Origin: Methylobacterium amylolyticum
GTDB lineage: Bacteria; Pseudomonadota; Alphaproteobacteria; Rhizobiales; Beijerinckiaceae
NCBI RefSeq assembly: GCF_030700245.1
Contig: NZ_JAUYZI010000019.1
Location: 1 to 64,000 of the forward strand
Direction: 5' to 3'
DNA: 64,000 nt
Part shown: piece by piece, positions 33,469 to 43,489 of the stretch
Layout of the letters: every line of letters begins with the position of its first letter
How positions within the stretch are numbered: position 1 is the first letter of the stretch
Program-made: the position numbers and the translations under genes
The notes under the pieces: model-generated
The model's database searches: none
The model's input: the letters and a program-made list of their open reading frames with translations, nothing else
What the model was told of the DNA's origin: nothing

Positions 33469-35093
33469 TCAAGTCTCTACTGAAGGCCTTCTGGCGCGAT
33501 GCCCGCGGGACGATCCTCCTGGTGAGCGCGGCGACTTTGGTCGGGGCGCTGGCGGCGATCGCGTCTCCCTACCTGTTCTCGCGGGCGGTCGACGAACTCG
33601 CGCACGGGGCCGGGCGGGCGGGCGTGCTCGGGACCCTGGTCCTCTACGCCCTGCTGTTCGGGGTCGCGAAGGCGTTCGGGCAGGGCGCCCGCTTCCTGAT
33701 CGTCCTGTGCGCCGAGCGGCTGTCCTTCATCGCCAACACGGCGTTCTTCGCGCGGCTCCTGCGCAAGACGCCCGCCTTCTTCCTGGCGCACAACGCCGCC
33801 GAGATCGGGACGGCACGCCAGCAGGGAACGCAGACCCTCAACATCGTCACGCAGCTCGGGCTCGGCGGCATCCTGCCCGGATGCGTCCAGATCGCGTTCA
33901 GCGTGGCACTCCTCGGCCATCTCGTGAGCTGGGACATCGCCGCGATCGTCTTCGCCTACGGCGCCGTCGTGGTGATTCTCGACTACGTCCGCATCGGCCG
34001 CGTGAAGCCCGCCCTCGACGCGGCGCTGGACCGGAGCCAGGCGAATGCCCGCCTCGTCGGGAACGCGGTCGCCGTGATCGACACCCTCCGGCAGACGCGC
34101 GGCGAAGCCTGGATCGCGGGGCGCTTCGCCGGCAGCGCGCGGGAGGCGCTGGCCAACTGGCAGCGCTTCGCCCTGGCGAGCAGCGCCTTCTGCGGGATCC
34201 TCGGCGTCGCGGCGGCGCTGCAACTGATCCTCACCTTCCTGATCCTCGTGCCGCGCTACGAGGCCGGGGACATCTCGATCGGCAGCATCGTCCTGTTCAA
34301 CACGCTGCTGATCCAGTTGAACGAGCCGTTCCACCTCATCGGCATGGGGATCAAGGAGACGGTCGAGGCGGCGGCCCGCTTCCGGCCCCTGGCGACGATG
34401 TGGGCGGCCCCCGAGGCGGTCGAGCCCGCCGATCCCGTCCCCTATCGCACGTCGCTGGGGGACGTGGCCTTCGACGCGGTCGCCTTCCGCTACCCGAACG
34501 GGCGGGGCGTCTCCGCCCTGTCCTTCGTCGCCCGGCGCGGGACGCCCACCTTCCTCACGGGGGAGACGGGGTCGGGCAAGTCCACCGTGCTGCGCCTGCT
34601 GCTGAAGGAGCTGGAGCCCACCGAGGGCCGGATCCGCGCCGACGGCATCGATCTCGGGCGCGTCGCGAGCGCGGACTGGTTCGCCCATGTCGGCGTCGTC
34701 CCGCAGGATCTCGTGCTGCTCAACGATTCGGTGTCCGTCAACATCGTGCTGGGCCGCCCGTTCGACCCGGAGCGCCTGCGCCGCGCCGCCGCGCAAGCCT
34801 CCATCCTGGCGCGGGTCGAGGCCATGCCGGAGGGCTTCGACACGGTGGTGGGCGAGCGCGGGCTGAAGCTCTCGGGCGGCGAGCGCCAGCGCATCGCCAT
34901 CGCCCGGGCCCTCTACGGGGAACCGGCGATCCTCGTCCTCGACGAGGCGAGCTCCGCGCTCGACGCGGACACCGAGCGGCAGATCATGGACGGCCTGCGC
35001 GATCTCGCCGACCGCCTGACGATCATCGCCGTCACCCACCGCACCGCGATGATACGGCCGGGCGACCGGACGGTGCGCCTGGAGGCTTCGTGA
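33456..35093 (+). CDS. ABC transporter, fused permease and ATP-binding protein (exporter type)
   Basis: A 545-residue half-transporter. The N-terminal 310 residues contain about six membrane segments (TILLVSAATLVGALAAIAS, LGTLVLYALLFGVAKAFG, LQLILTFLILVPR). The nucleotide-binding domain has Walker A GETGSGKST at about 367-375, VGVVPQDLVLLNDSV for the Q-loop, signature LSGGERQRIAIARAL near 470, Walker B ILVLDEASSALD, and the switch His in AVTHRT. It probably works as a homodimer. The substrate is unknown; the iron-box-like sequence over the start suggests metal-linked export. The ribosome site is weak (AGG six bases upstream). Confidence 0.88.
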   Translation: MILILKSLLKAFWRDARGTILLVSAATLVGALAAIASPYLFSRAVDELAHGAGRAGVLGTLVLYALLFGVAKAFGQGARFLIVLCAERLSFIANTAFFARLLRKTPAFFLAHNAAEIGTARQQGTQTLNIVTQLGLGGILPGCVQIAFSVALLGHLVSWDIAAIVFAYGAVVVILDYVRIGRVKPALDAALDRSQANARLVGNAVAVIDTLRQTRGEAWIAGRFAGSAREALANWQRFALASSAFCGILGVAAALQLILTFLILVPRYEAGDISIGSIVLFNTLLIQLNEPFHLIGMGIKETVEAAARFRPLATMWAAPEAVEPADPVPYRTSLGDVAFDAVAFRYPNGRGVSALSFVARRGTPTFLTGETGSGKSTVLRLLLKELEPTEGRIRADGIDLGRVASADWFAHVGVVPQDLVLLNDSVSVNIVLGRPFDPERLRRAAAQASILARVEAMPEGFDTVVGERGLKLSGGERQRIAIARALYGEPAILVLDEASSALDADTERQIMDGLRDLADRLTIIAVTHRTAMIRPGDRTVRLEAS

Positions 35094-35252
35094 CGGCCCC
35101 CGTTCGACCCTGATCGATCCGTGCGGGATCACGATACGCGGCACTGCTTGCCGGGATCGGCCTTTCCCACCCTGCACCTCAGGGGGATTGGTGGGATCCG
35201 CAGGTCCCGGCATCGGGTCGTGACGTCTCGCGGAGCGAAACCGCGCGGCCCC

Positions 35253-36035
35253 CTACCGCAGCAGCGCGTAGATGTTCACGTCGAGCCCGTCGTCGGACGC
35301 GTCCTTGAGGTCGCTCGCGTACTCCTCGACGAAGCGGTCCTGCACGACGATGTCCTTGGCGTCGAGGTAGGTAGTCAGGGTCTCGTAGGTGCCGTCGATG
35401 CCCTCGTAGGAGCCCTTGTGCGCGAAGCGCAGGGCTTTGCCGGACGGGGTCGTGCCGAAGCGCAGGCCGTCGCCCTCGGCCGGGGCGGGGGAGGGGGCCG
35501 CCGCCACAGGGATCATTGCCTCGTAGGTGAAGCCGTCGTCGTCGGTGTGGGTGAACACCGCGAGCGGCCGGCCGGCCGGCGCGATCCCGGCCTTGGCGAG
35601 GTCGGCCTCGATCCGGGCGAAGGCCTGCTTCAGGCTCGGCACCGCCTCGTCCCACTTGGTCTTGCCGGGGAGGATCGCCGCGGGCTTGGCCGGGAGCACC
35701 ACCTCGTCCACGTCGCCGGCTTCGGCCGGCTTCTCCACCAGGGTCGGGCGGACGGCCGCTCCACCTGCCGCCCCGGCGTTGGCGCCGACCGCGGACTGAC
35801 CGGCGGGCGGCGGGCGCACCGCCTGCTCGGGGGCCGGGGCCGCGCTCCGGTTGGGATCCGCCGGCGGGTTCGGGGCGGTGGTGGTCGGCAGCGGGCTCGT
35901 CTGCGCGGGGGAGGGAGCGGTCGAGGGCGGCGGGGCGGCGTTCTGCGCGCCGGCCGGCGCGGCGAGAGCCGAGAGGACGGTCGAGACCGCGAGGGCTGCC
36001 GCGAGCGCGGCGCGGGGACGGCGAGGGCGGATCAA
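35253..36035 (-). CDS. Secreted protein with a GyrI-like (effector-binding) domain
   Basis: About 260 residues. A signal-like segment [20 protein letters not shown] with AGAQ cut site is followed by about 80 residues rich in Pro, Ala and Thr, then the folded domain. The latter has [37 protein letters not shown] and the GyrI-like closing FVEEYASD with DVNIYALLR. There is no ATG at a sensible place; I propose TTG at 36033-36035, which has GGAG eight bases upstream and gives a proper signal peptide. The domain binds small amphipathic ligands in other proteins; the periplasmic role is unknown. Confidence 0.75.
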   Translation of the reverse strand: MIRPRRPRAALAAALAVSTVLSALAAPAGAQNAAPPPSTAPSPAQTSPLPTTTAPNPPADPNRSAAPAPEQAVRPPPAGQSAVGANAGAAGGAAVRPTLVEKPAEAGDVDEVVLPAKPAAILPGKTKWDEAVPSLKQAFARIEADLAKAGIAPAGRPLAVFTHTDDDGFTYEAMIPVAAAPSPAPAEGDGLRFGTTPSGKALRFAHKGSYEGIDGTYETLTTYLDAKDIVVQDRFVEEYASDLKDASDDGLDVNIYALLR

Positions 36036-36316
36036 GGGTGCGCTCCGGTCGGGGACCGCGATTCGGCGCGCGGTCCGGCCGCCAAGGTAGGGACGAACCG
36101 CGCCGTCCGCGAGACCGCCGCCCGACAGGCCTGCGGGTGCGGCGGATCTGCCACGCTGCCGCCGCCTCGCATACCGGGGCCGGTTTTGCCATAAGGGCCG
36201 CCCGCGGCGCCCGTCCGGCGCGCCGGCCCGAGACCGACACGATCCAGCGATCCCCCCGATCCCACGACGATCGGACGAGCCCGCCTCGCCCGCCGCCAGC
36301 AGCCCCTCCCGGACGC

Positions 36317-37207
36317 ATGAGCGCACTCGCCCACAGACGCTTCCTGAAGATGCACGGCGCCGGCAACGCGATCGTCGTGCTCGACCTGCGCGGCACCGCC
36401 CTGCGCGTCGCCCCCGAGGAGGCGCGGGCGATCGCCGCCGATCCCGGCTCGGCCTTCGACCAGTTGATGGTGCTGCACGATCCCGTGAGCCCGGGCACCG
36501 ACGCGTTCCTGCGGATCTACAACACCGACGGCTCGGAATCCGGGGCCTGCGGCAACGGCACCCGCTGCGTCGCCTACGCGATGCTCGACGACCCCGCCAT
36601 GGCGCGGCCCGCCGAGGGCGGCCGGCTGCTCCTGGAGACCAGCGCCGGCCGGGTCGGCGTGCGGCGCGTGGCCGAGCGCTCCTTCACCGTCGACATGGGC
36701 CGGCCCCGGCTCGCCTGGGACGAGATCCCGCTGTCCGAGCCGTTCCCCGACACGCGGCGGATCGAGCTTCAGGTCGGTCCGATCGACGCCCCGGTGCTGC
36801 ACTCGCCCGGCGCGGTGAACATGGGCAATCCGCACGCCGTGTTCTTCGTCGACGACGACCCCGACGGCTACGACCTCGCCCGGGTGGGACCGATGCTCGA
36901 GAACCACCCGCTGTTTCCCGAGCGCGCCAACATCTCGGTGGCCCAGGTCACCGGGCGCGAGGCGATCAAGCTGCGCGTCTGGGAGCGCGGGGCTGGGCTG
37001 ACGCTGGCCTGCGGCACCGCCGCCTGCGCCGCGACCGTCGCCGCCGCGCGCCTGCGGATGATCGGGAGGCAGGCCGAGGTGTCCCTGCCCGGCGGTCAGC
37101 TCTTCGTGGAATGGCGGGCGGACGACCACGTGCTGATGACCGGCCCGGTGGCCCTGGTGGCCGAGGGCAGCTTCGCGCCGGAGCTCTTTTCGCCCCCCGC
37201 CCCATGA
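36317..37207 (+). CDS. dapF: Diaminopimelate epimerase
   Basis: A 296-residue enzyme interconverting LL- and meso-diaminopimelate for lysine and peptidoglycan. It opens [15 protein letters not shown]. The two catalytic Cys are in [17 protein letters not shown] and [30 protein letters not shown] is also characteristic. Full length. Its stop overlaps the mtaB start (ATGA), so both are translated together. Confidence 0.97.
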   Translation: MSALAHRRFLKMHGAGNAIVVLDLRGTALRVAPEEARAIAADPGSAFDQLMVLHDPVSPGTDAFLRIYNTDGSESGACGNGTRCVAYAMLDDPAMARPAEGGRLLLETSAGRVGVRRVAERSFTVDMGRPRLAWDEIPLSEPFPDTRRIELQVGPIDAPVLHSPGAVNMGNPHAVFFVDDDPDGYDLARVGPMLENHPLFPERANISVAQVTGREAIKLRVWERGAGLTLACGTAACAATVAAARLRMIGRQAEVSLPGGQLFVEWRADDHVLMTGPVALVAEGSFAPELFSPPAP

Positions 37208-38442
37208 TGGTCGAGATGACGGTCGAGACGCTGAACTTCGGCTGCCGGCTCAACACGGTCGAGTCGGAGGCGATGCGCGCCCACGCCGCGGCCGACGGGC
37301 GCGCGCGGGTGGTCGTCAACACCTGCGCGGTCACGGCGGAGGCCGGGCGGCAGGCGCGCAAGGCGATCCGGCGGATCGCCCGGGAGCGGCCCGGCGCCGA
37401 GATCGTGGTCACCGGCTGCGGCGCCGAGGTCGAGACCGACGCCTACCGACTGATGCCCGAGGTGGCGCGGCTGATCGGCAATGGCGAGAAGCTGCGGAAG
37501 GCCGCCTGGACCGGCGCCGCGACCGGGCCCGGCGCGGTGATGCAGGTGCGCGCGGCCGACCCGGCCGAGATCGCCGGCCTGACCGGGCACACCCGCGCCT
37601 TTGTCGCCGTGCAGAACGGCTGCGACCACCGCTGCACCTTCTGCGTCATCCCCTTCGGCCGCGGCACCTCGCGCTCGCTGGCCCCGGACGCGGTGGTGGC
37701 GCAGGTGGCGCGGATCGTTGCAGAGGGCGGCCGCGAGGTGGTGCTGACCGGTGTCGACCTCACCGCCTACGGCCGCGATCTCTTCGGGATGTCCGAGACG
37801 CTCGGCACGCTGGTTCGGGCCATCCTGCGCGCGGTGCCGGAGCTGGCCCGGCTGCGTCTGTCCTCGATCGATTCGGTCGAGGCGGACGACGCCCTGCTCG
37901 CCGCGCTGGCCGAGGAGGAGCGGCTGATGCCGCACCTGCACCTCTCGCTTCAGGCCGGCGACGACCTGATCCTCAAGCGGATGAAGCGCCGCCACGCCCG
38001 GGCCGACGCGATCCGCTTCTGCGAGACCGTGCGGGCGCTGCGGCCCGGCACGGTGTTCGGCGCCGACCTGATCGCCGGGTTCCCCACCGAGACCGAGGCG
38101 CAGTTCGCCCGGAGCCTCGACCTCGTCGCCGATTGCGGGCTGACGCACCTGCACGTCTTCCCCTACTCCCCCCGCCCCGGCACCCCGGCCGCCCGGATGC
38201 CGCCGGTAGCGCCCGACGCGATCCGCGACCGCGCCGCCCGGCTGCGCGCGGCCGGGGCGGCGGCACTCGCCCGCCATCTCGACGGTCAGGTCGGGACGAC
38301 GCTGACAGTCCTGGCCGAGCGCGGCGGGACCGGCCGGGCGGCGGATTTCACGGCCGTCCGGCTCGGGTCCGAGATCGCGGCGGGCACGCTCCTCGACGTG
38401 CGGATCGCCGGCCACGACGGGGCGCGGCTGATCGCGGCCTGA
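37204..38442 (+). CDS. mtaB: tRNA t6A37 methylthiotransferase MtaB
   Basis: A 412-residue radical-SAM methylthiotransferase that turns t6A37 into ms2t6A37 in tRNAs reading ANN codons. The N-terminal cluster ligands are C14 (NFGCRLN), C41 (VVNTCAVT) and C72 (VTGCGAE). The radical-SAM triad is C140-x3-C144-x2-C147 (CDHRCTFC). Further motifs are [12 protein letters not shown] and [21 protein letters not shown] short TRAM-like tail ends the protein. Alphaproteobacterial neighbours often couple it to dapF exactly as here. Confidence 0.95.
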   Translation: MMVEMTVETLNFGCRLNTVESEAMRAHAAADGRARVVVNTCAVTAEAGRQARKAIRRIARERPGAEIVVTGCGAEVETDAYRLMPEVARLIGNGEKLRKAAWTGAATGPGAVMQVRAADPAEIAGLTGHTRAFVAVQNGCDHRCTFCVIPFGRGTSRSLAPDAVVAQVARIVAEGGREVVLTGVDLTAYGRDLFGMSETLGTLVRAILRAVPELARLRLSSIDSVEADDALLAALAEEERLMPHLHLSLQAGDDLILKRMKRRHARADAIRFCETVRALRPGTVFGADLIAGFPTETEAQFARSLDLVADCGLTHLHVFPYSPRPGTPAARMPPVAPDAIRDRAARLRAAGAAALARHLDGQVGTTLTVLAERGGTGRAADFTAVRLGSEIAAGTLLDVRIAGHDGARLIAA

Positions 38443-38445
38443 GCC

Positions 38446-39120
38446 TCAGGCGCCGCAGGCGGACAGCGCCTCGGCCATGTGCGGCGGCGGCGGTGCCTCG
38501 ACGCGCACGGGATCGCGCTTCGGGTAGAGCGGGATTGTCAGCCCCCGGGCGTGCAGGTGCAGGGCGCTGCCGCGGGGGGCGCCGCCGTAGACCGCGTCGC
38601 CGCGGATCGGCCAGCCCGAGGCGGCGCAGTGCACACGCAACTGGTGGGTGCGGCCGGTCACCGGCTTCAATTCCAGCCAGGTCAGGCCCTCGGCGCGGCC
38701 GAGAACCCGCCAGTGCGTCAGCGCCGGGTCGCCGGCGGGGTCGGCCTTCATCCACCAGGAGCGCGGATCGTTCGAACGGCGCGCGAGCGCGAGGTCGATC
38801 GTCCCGGCCTCGGCGCTCGGCCCGCGCTCGACCACCGCCCAGTAGGTCTTCTCCACCGAACGGCCCGAGAAGAGCTCGCCGAGCCGGGCCAGCGCCTTGG
38901 CGTGGCGCCCCAGGGCGAGGCAGCCGGAGGTGTCGCGGTCGAGCCGGTGCGCGGCCTCGGGGCGGCGGGGCAGGCCGAAGCGCAGGGCGTCGAGGTGGTC
39001 GGTCAGGGTCTCGCCCCCGCGCGGCCCCGGATGCACGGGCAGGCCCGCCGGCTTGTCGATGACGAGCAGCAGGGCATCGCGGTAGAGGAGGCGCGCGCCT
39101 ATGTCGAAGGCGTTGGGCAT
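38446..39120 (-). CDS. RluA-family pseudouridine synthase
   Basis: A 224-residue enzyme that isomerises uridine in RNA. It has VIDKPAGLPVHPGPRGGETL, the catalytic Asp in AAHRLDRDTSGCLALGR, FSGRSVEKTYWAVV, and the substrate-binding VTGRTHQLRVHCAASGWPIRGD. There is no S4 domain, so it is of the short TruC/RluA-like type. The target base is not evident from sequence. It is convergent with mtaB and divergent from ftsY. Confidence 0.92.
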   Translation of the reverse strand: MPNAFDIGARLLYRDALLLVIDKPAGLPVHPGPRGGETLTDHLDALRFGLPRRPEAAHRLDRDTSGCLALGRHAKALARLGELFSGRSVEKTYWAVVERGPSAEAGTIDLALARRSNDPRSWWMKADPAGDPALTHWRVLGRAEGLTWLELKPVTGRTHQLRVHCAASGWPIRGDAVYGGAPRGSALHLHARGLTIPLYPKRDPVRVEAPPPPHMAEALSACGA

Positions 39121-39176
39121 CTGCGTCGGCTAGTGGGTCGGGCGCGGCCGGGCAAGATGCGGGAAGGCGAGGGGAC

Positions 39177-40526
39177 ATGGCGAGCGAGGACAAGCCCGGC
39201 TGGTTCGGGCGGCTATTCGGGCGCAAGGGGCAGGGCGCACCGCAGGACGCTCCCGAAGAGGAGGCCGACGCGACGCCGGAGGACGCGCCGTCCGCCGTCG
39301 ATCCGGCCTCGCCGTCGGAGGGACAGCCCGACTTCGCCACCGGGGCGGACGACATCACCGCCGTCCCCCTGGACGAGGCTCCGACCCCGGACGCGGTCGA
39401 GGGCGCCGACATGCTGCCGGTCGAGGGCGAGCCGGAGCGGCCCCCGGCCGGCACCGCGGGCGACGCCCCCGAGCGGGGAGCCGAGCCGCAGCACACCGGC
39501 GCGCAGGTGCGCGAGCCGGCGCTCGCCCCCGACATCCAACCGACCGATTCCGCCGCAGCCCTCGCCCACGATGCCGGCGCCGGTCCAGCCCGCGAGCCCG
39601 AGGCGAAGGGCTGGTGGAGCCGGCTGACCTCGGGCATGCGCCGCACCTCCACGGCGCTGTCCGACCGGGTGACTGGCCTGTTCACCAAGCGCAAGCTCGA
39701 CGCCACCACCCTGGAGGATCTGGAGGACGCTCTGATCCAGGCCGATTTCGGCCTCGATACCGCGATGCGGGTCTCGGAGGCGGTCGGCAAGGGCCGCTAC
39801 GAGAAGGGCATCTCCCCGGACGAGGTCCGCGCCATCCTCGCGGCCGAGGTCGAGCGGGCCCTGGAGCCGGTGGCGCAGCCCCTCGCCATCGATGAGGCGA
39901 GGAAGCCGTTCGTGATCCTCACCGTGGGCGTGAACGGTGCCGGCAAGACGACGACGCTCGGCAAGCTCGCCTCGAAACTCCGCGCCGAGGGGCGCACGGT
40001 GATGCTCGCGGCGGGCGACACGTTCCGCGCCGCGGCGATCGACCAGCTCAAGGTGTGGGGCGCCCGCACCGGCACGCCGGTGGTGAGCGGCGCGCAAGGG
40101 GCGGACGCGGCCGGCCTCGCCTTCGACGCCCTGAAGCAGGCGGAAGGCGCGGGCACGGACGTGCTGCTGATCGACACCGCCGGTCGCCTCCAGAACAAGG
40201 TCGGGCTGATGGCCGAACTGGAGAAGATCGTGCGCGTGCTGCGCAAGCAGGACCCAGAGGCGCCGCACGCCACCCTGCTGGTGCTCGACGCCACGGTCGG
40301 CCAGAACGCGCTGAGCCAGGTCGAGCTGTTCTCGCAGGCCGCGCCGATCTCAGGCCTCGTGATGACCAAGCTCGACGGCACGGCCCGCGGCGGCATCCTG
40401 GTGGCGCTCGCGGCGAAGTTCGGCCTGCCGGTGCACTTCATCGGCGTCGGCGAGGGCGTGGAGGACCTGGAGCCCTTCGCCGCCCGGGATTTCGCCCGGG
40501 CGATCGCCGGGCTGGAGCGGGATTAG
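39177..40526 (+). CDS. ftsY: Signal recognition particle receptor FtsY
   Basis: A 449-residue SRP-family GTPase that docks nascent-chain ribosomes at the membrane. An acidic, Pro/Ala-rich A domain of about 145 residues (DEEADATPEDAPSA-like) precedes the N domain. The G domain has G1 GVNGAGKTTTLGKLA at about 251, AAGDTFRAAAIDQL, G3 DTAGRLQNK, G4 TKLDGTARGG and the closing FIGVGEGVEDLEPF. The gene ends 4 bases into the convergent vapC-like gene. Confidence 0.97.
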   Translation: MASEDKPGWFGRLFGRKGQGAPQDAPEEEADATPEDAPSAVDPASPSEGQPDFATGADDITAVPLDEAPTPDAVEGADMLPVEGEPERPPAGTAGDAPERGAEPQHTGAQVREPALAPDIQPTDSAAALAHDAGAGPAREPEAKGWWSRLTSGMRRTSTALSDRVTGLFTKRKLDATTLEDLEDALIQADFGLDTAMRVSEAVGKGRYEKGISPDEVRAILAAEVERALEPVAQPLAIDEARKPFVILTVGVNGAGKTTTLGKLASKLRAEGRTVMLAAGDTFRAAAIDQLKVWGARTGTPVVSGAQGADAAGLAFDALKQAEGAGTDVLLIDTAGRLQNKVGLMAELEKIVRVLRKQDPEAPHATLLVLDATVGQNALSQVELFSQAAPISGLVMTKLDGTARGGILVALAAKFGLPVHFIGVGEGVEDLEPFAARDFARAIAGLERD

Positions 40527-40918
40527 GGCCGCGCCGAAGCGATGTCGGTGCGCGCGAAATCGTGGCCCTTGAACAGCAGCGGCGCGTTCAGCGTGCGCGC
40601 CAGCGCGTAGGCGAAGCAGTCGCCGAAGTTGAGGCCGGCCGGGTGACGGCCCTTGCCGTAGCGGGCGAACGCGTCGGCGGCGATCCGGGCGAGCGCGTGG
40701 TCGACGGGCGCGATCTCGATCGACTCGCGTCCGAGCCACGCGTCGAGTTCCGCCCGGCCGGCTTGCCAGCGAGCACTCACGATCGCGCATTCGAGGTAGC
40801 TGGCGGCGGCCATCAGGCGCGTCCGGAAGGTGCGGATGGCGACGCTGAGTGTCGGCGCATCGGGCTCCTGCGCGAGAATCGCGATATAGACCGATGTATC
40901 GATGACGACGGTGCTCAC
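40523..40918 (-). CDS. vapC: PIN-domain toxin, VapC-like
   Basis: A 131-residue PIN ribonuclease. Acidic metal-binding residues are seen in [12 protein letters not shown] (Asp7), SYLECAIVS (Glu) and [12 protein letters not shown] (Asp), with the final [13 protein letters not shown] of this VapC class. The GTG start at 40916-40918 overlaps the antitoxin stop (GTGA). VapC toxins cut tRNA or rRNA. Its 3' end overlaps that of ftsY by 4 bases on the opposite strand. Confidence 0.92.
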   Translation of the reverse strand: MSTVVIDTSVYIAILAQEPDAPTLSVAIRTFRTRLMAAASYLECAIVSARWQAGRAELDAWLGRESIEIAPVDHALARIAADAFARYGKGRHPAGLNFGDCFAYALARTLNAPLLFKGHDFARTDIASARP

Positions 40919-41163
40919 ACCGGCAACCCGTCCTCGTCATAGGCGAGAATCTCGTCGATCGGTCGCGGATCGACCATCGGCGACGCATGGGTGCGCTCGT
41001 GCAGGATGCGTCCGGACTCGATACCGTCTGCAACCTCGCGTTCAAGCCGCTCCCGCTCCCGCTGCAAGAGTGCGAGCAGCAGGTCCGGCGGGCTGCGGCG
41101 GGTCTGGGCGGCGAGGTCGGCGAGCAGCGCCTCGGCCTCGGGATTCTCGATGGTGATGGACAT
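40915..41163 (-). CDS. vapB: VapB-type antitoxin
   Basis: An 82-residue protein opening [18 protein letters not shown], a form seen in Rv0623/PSK-type VapB antitoxins. A basic helical region ([17 protein letters not shown]) follows, then a C-terminal tail that usually inserts in the toxin groove. Stop and toxin start overlap by 4 bases. The pair would be self-regulated by the complex. Confidence 0.82.
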   Translation of the reverse strand: MSITIENPEAEALLADLAAQTRRSPPDLLLALLQRERERLEREVADGIESGRILHERTHASPMVDPRPIDEILAYDEDGLPV

Positions 41164-41235
41164 GAGCCGCGGGCCCTCGATACACAGCGCCGCCCTCAGC
41201 CTACCGTGAGGGTCCCCGCCGGGCCAGCCGAGCGC

Positions 41236-41835
41236 ATGCAGATCGAATCCGTCCCCCCGCGCCGGCACCTGCCGCCGCTCGCCAAGCTCGCCCTCGAACT
41301 CGGGCCGCTCGGCCTGTTCTTCCTCGGCAACGCCTATGCCGAGCGCTTCGGCGTGGCGCCCGACCAGAAGCTGTTCGCGGCCACCGGGCTGTTCATCGTC
41401 GCGACCATCGCGGCGCTGGCGGTCCACTACGCGCTGGTGCGGCGGCTGCCGATCATGCCGCTGGTGTCCGGCGTGGTGGTGGTGGTGTTCGGCGGCCTGA
41501 CGCTCCTGCTCCAGGACAAGACCTTCATCATGGTCAAGCCGACCATCGTGAACAGCCTGTTTGGCCTCGTCCTGCTCGGCGGCCTCGCCTTCGGGCGGCC
41601 GCTCCTGTCGGTGGTGCTCGATTCGGTGTTCAGTCTCACCGAGGAGGGCTGGCGCAAGCTGACCTTCCGCTGGGGCCTGTTCTTCCTGTTCCTCGCCGCC
41701 CTCAACGAGGTGGTGTGGCGCACGCAGACCGAGGATTTCTGGGTGAGCTTCAAGGTGTTCGGCATCATGCCGATCACCCTCGTCTTCGCCCTGGCGCAGA
41801 CGCCGCTGCTGACCCGCTACGAGCGCAAGGAGTAG
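41236..41835 (+). CDS. yciB: Inner-membrane septation protein A family (YciB)
   Basis: A 199-residue polytopic membrane protein with about five hydrophobic segments and the family motifs [57 protein letters not shown] and [13 protein letters not shown]. YciB/IspZ proteins are linked to envelope and septum integrity. The ATG at 41236 is chosen; a GTG about 30 bases upstream is an alternative. Confidence 0.93.
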   Translation: MQIESVPPRRHLPPLAKLALELGPLGLFFLGNAYAERFGVAPDQKLFAATGLFIVATIAALAVHYALVRRLPIMPLVSGVVVVVFGGLTLLLQDKTFIMVKPTIVNSLFGLVLLGGLAFGRPLLSVVLDSVFSLTEEGWRKLTFRWGLFFLFLAALNEVVWRTQTEDFWVSFKVFGIMPITLVFALAQTPLLTRYERKE

Positions 41836-41845
41836 GGCGGCCGGG

Positions 41846-42451
41846 TCAGCGCGCCTCGGCGACCTTCCCGGCGGCGCGGATCCGGGCGAGGACGCTCGCG
41901 TAGTTCTCCGGCGTGAGGATGCCGACGAGCTTGTCGCGGATGATCCCGTCCGGCCCGACGATGAAGGTCTCGGGCACGCCGTAGACGCCGAAATCGATCG
42001 CGGCGCGGCCGGTCGCGTCGGCGCCCACCGCCGCGAACGGCACCCCGTGCTTGGCCAGAAAGCGCTGGCCGGCTTCGGGGTTGGGCTCCTTGTAGTCGAT
42101 CCCGACGAGGCGGATGCCGGGCTCTCGGGCGAGCCGCATCAGCATCGGATGCTCGACCTGGCAGGGGGCGCACCACGAGGCGAAGACGTTGAGCACGGTC
42201 ACGCCGCCCTTGAAGTCGGTGCTGGCGAGCCCCGGTACCGGCGTGCCGTCGCGGGTCAGGCCCGGCACCGCGGGCAGGGTGAAGGTCGGGACCGGCTTGC
42301 CGATCATCGCCGAAGGCAGGGCGGCCGGGTCGGCTCCCGAACGCAGGCGCAGGAACAGAGCGACCGCCAGCACGGCGAAGACCAGCGCCGGCAGGATCAG
42401 CAGCAGCGAGCGCCGCACCGGGGCGGGCGGGTCGCGGTCCGGGGCGCTCAC
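41846..42451 (-). CDS. ccmG: Cytochrome c maturation thioredoxin CcmG (DsbE)
   Basis: A 201-residue membrane-anchored periplasmic thioredoxin that reduces apocytochrome c haem-binding Cys. It has one N-terminal helix (LLLILPALVFAVLAVALFL), the active site FASWCAPCQVEHPML near residues 93-97, IDYKEPNPEAGQRFLAKHG, and the CcmG-specific GVYGVPETFIVGPDG with cis-Pro. The GTG start at 42449-42451 overlaps the ccmD stop (GTGA). Confidence 0.96.
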   Translation of the reverse strand: MSAPDRDPPAPVRRSLLLILPALVFAVLAVALFLRLRSGADPAALPSAMIGKPVPTFTLPAVPGLTRDGTPVPGLASTDFKGGVTVLNVFASWCAPCQVEHPMLMRLAREPGIRLVGIDYKEPNPEAGQRFLAKHGVPFAAVGADATGRAAIDFGVYGVPETFIVGPDGIIRDKLVGILTPENYASVLARIRAAGKVAEAR

Positions 42452-42591
42452 CGCCGGTCCTCGCCGAAGCGCCGGAGCGCCCGTCGCTGCGCCCGCCGGT
42501 CGCGCAGAGCGTTGCCGACCAAGCCGCCCATCGCCAGGATCGTGAAGGCGTAGGCCGCCAGGATGAAGCCGCCGTGAGGCCCGAGATCCAT
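42448..42591 (-). CDS. ccmD: Haem exporter accessory protein CcmD
   Basis: A 47-residue single-pass protein: MDLGPHGGFILAAYAFTILAM, one membrane helix and a basic tail (RDRRAQRRALRRFGEDRR). CcmD releases holo-CcmE from the CcmABC complex. Placement between ccmC and ccmG, with a stop-start overlap to ccmG, confirms the call despite the small size. The ATG is at 42589-42591. Confidence 0.93.
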   Translation of the reverse strand: MDLGPHGGFILAAYAFTILAMGGLVGNALRDRRAQRRALRRFGEDRR

Positions 42592-42602
42592 GGCTTGTGA
42601 CC

Positions 42603-43415
42603 TTACAGGGGCTGCGCCACGGGCATCGGCGCGGGCACGATCCGCGCCTGCCCGCGGTCGAGCCGCTCCGCCTCGCGGATCGTCAGGGTCCGCACCCGGC
42701 GGCGCATGACTTCGGTTCGCATCGTGTAGAGGTGGAGGGTGACGCCCGAGAGCGTGGCGGCGCCGATCATCACCAGCAGCGGGTAGAGCATCGACGGATC
42801 GATGGTCGAGCCGCCCATCCGCAGGATCGAGGCCGGCTGGTGGAGGGTCGACCACCAGTTCACAGAGAACTTGATGATCGGCAGGTTCACCGCGCCGACC
42901 AGGGTCAGGATCGCCACCGCGCGCGCCGCCCGGTTCGGATCCTCGATCGTCCGCCACAGGGCGATCAGGCCGCAATAGATCAGCAGCAGCACCAGCATCG
43001 AGGTCAGGCGCGCGTCCCACACCCAGTAGGTGCCCCACATCGGCTTGCCCCAGAGCGAGCCGGTGACGAGGCAGACCAGGGTGAAGGCGGCGCCGATCGG
43101 CGCGGCGGCCCGCTGCGCCACGTCGGCGAGCGGGTGGCGCCAGACCAGCGTGCCGATCGCGGACAGGCTCATCGCCCCGTAGAAGAACACCCCGAGCCAC
43201 GCGGCGGGCACGTGGATGTACATGATCCGCACTGTCTCGCCCTGCTGGTAGTCCGGCGGCACGGTGAAGAAGGTCATGTACAGACCCGCCGCGAGGGTCG
43301 CGACGGACAGGCCGGCGAGCCACGGCGTCAGCCGTCCCGACCAGCGCATGAAGTGCGTCGGGTTCGACAGGCGGGTCCAGAGGGAGGGCGTCATCGGCGC
43401 GGGCGTGTCGGACAT
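42603..43415 (-). CDS. ccmC: Haem exporter permease CcmC
   Basis: A 270-residue membrane protein with six hydrophobic segments. The Trp-rich haem-handling motif is WGTYWVWDARLTSML, flanked by His residues in YIHVPAAWLGV and STLHQPASI. It loads haem on CcmE. ccmC-ccmD-ccmG form one operon here; ccmA, ccmB, ccmE, ccmF and ccmH are not in the window. Confidence 0.97.
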   Translation of the reverse strand: MSDTPAPMTPSLWTRLSNPTHFMRWSGRLTPWLAGLSVATLAAGLYMTFFTVPPDYQQGETVRIMYIHVPAAWLGVFFYGAMSLSAIGTLVWRHPLADVAQRAAAPIGAAFTLVCLVTGSLWGKPMWGTYWVWDARLTSMLVLLLIYCGLIALWRTIEDPNRAARAVAILTLVGAVNLPIIKFSVNWWSTLHQPASILRMGGSTIDPSMLYPLLVMIGAATLSGVTLHLYTMRTEVMRRRVRTLTIREAERLDRGQARIVPAPMPVAQPL

Positions 43416-43489
43416 CGTCGCGGCGGTCTATCCCAAGGTGCGGTGCATCAACAATGCGGGCGTCGGGCGCGGGGCAGGGGATCCGCGCC

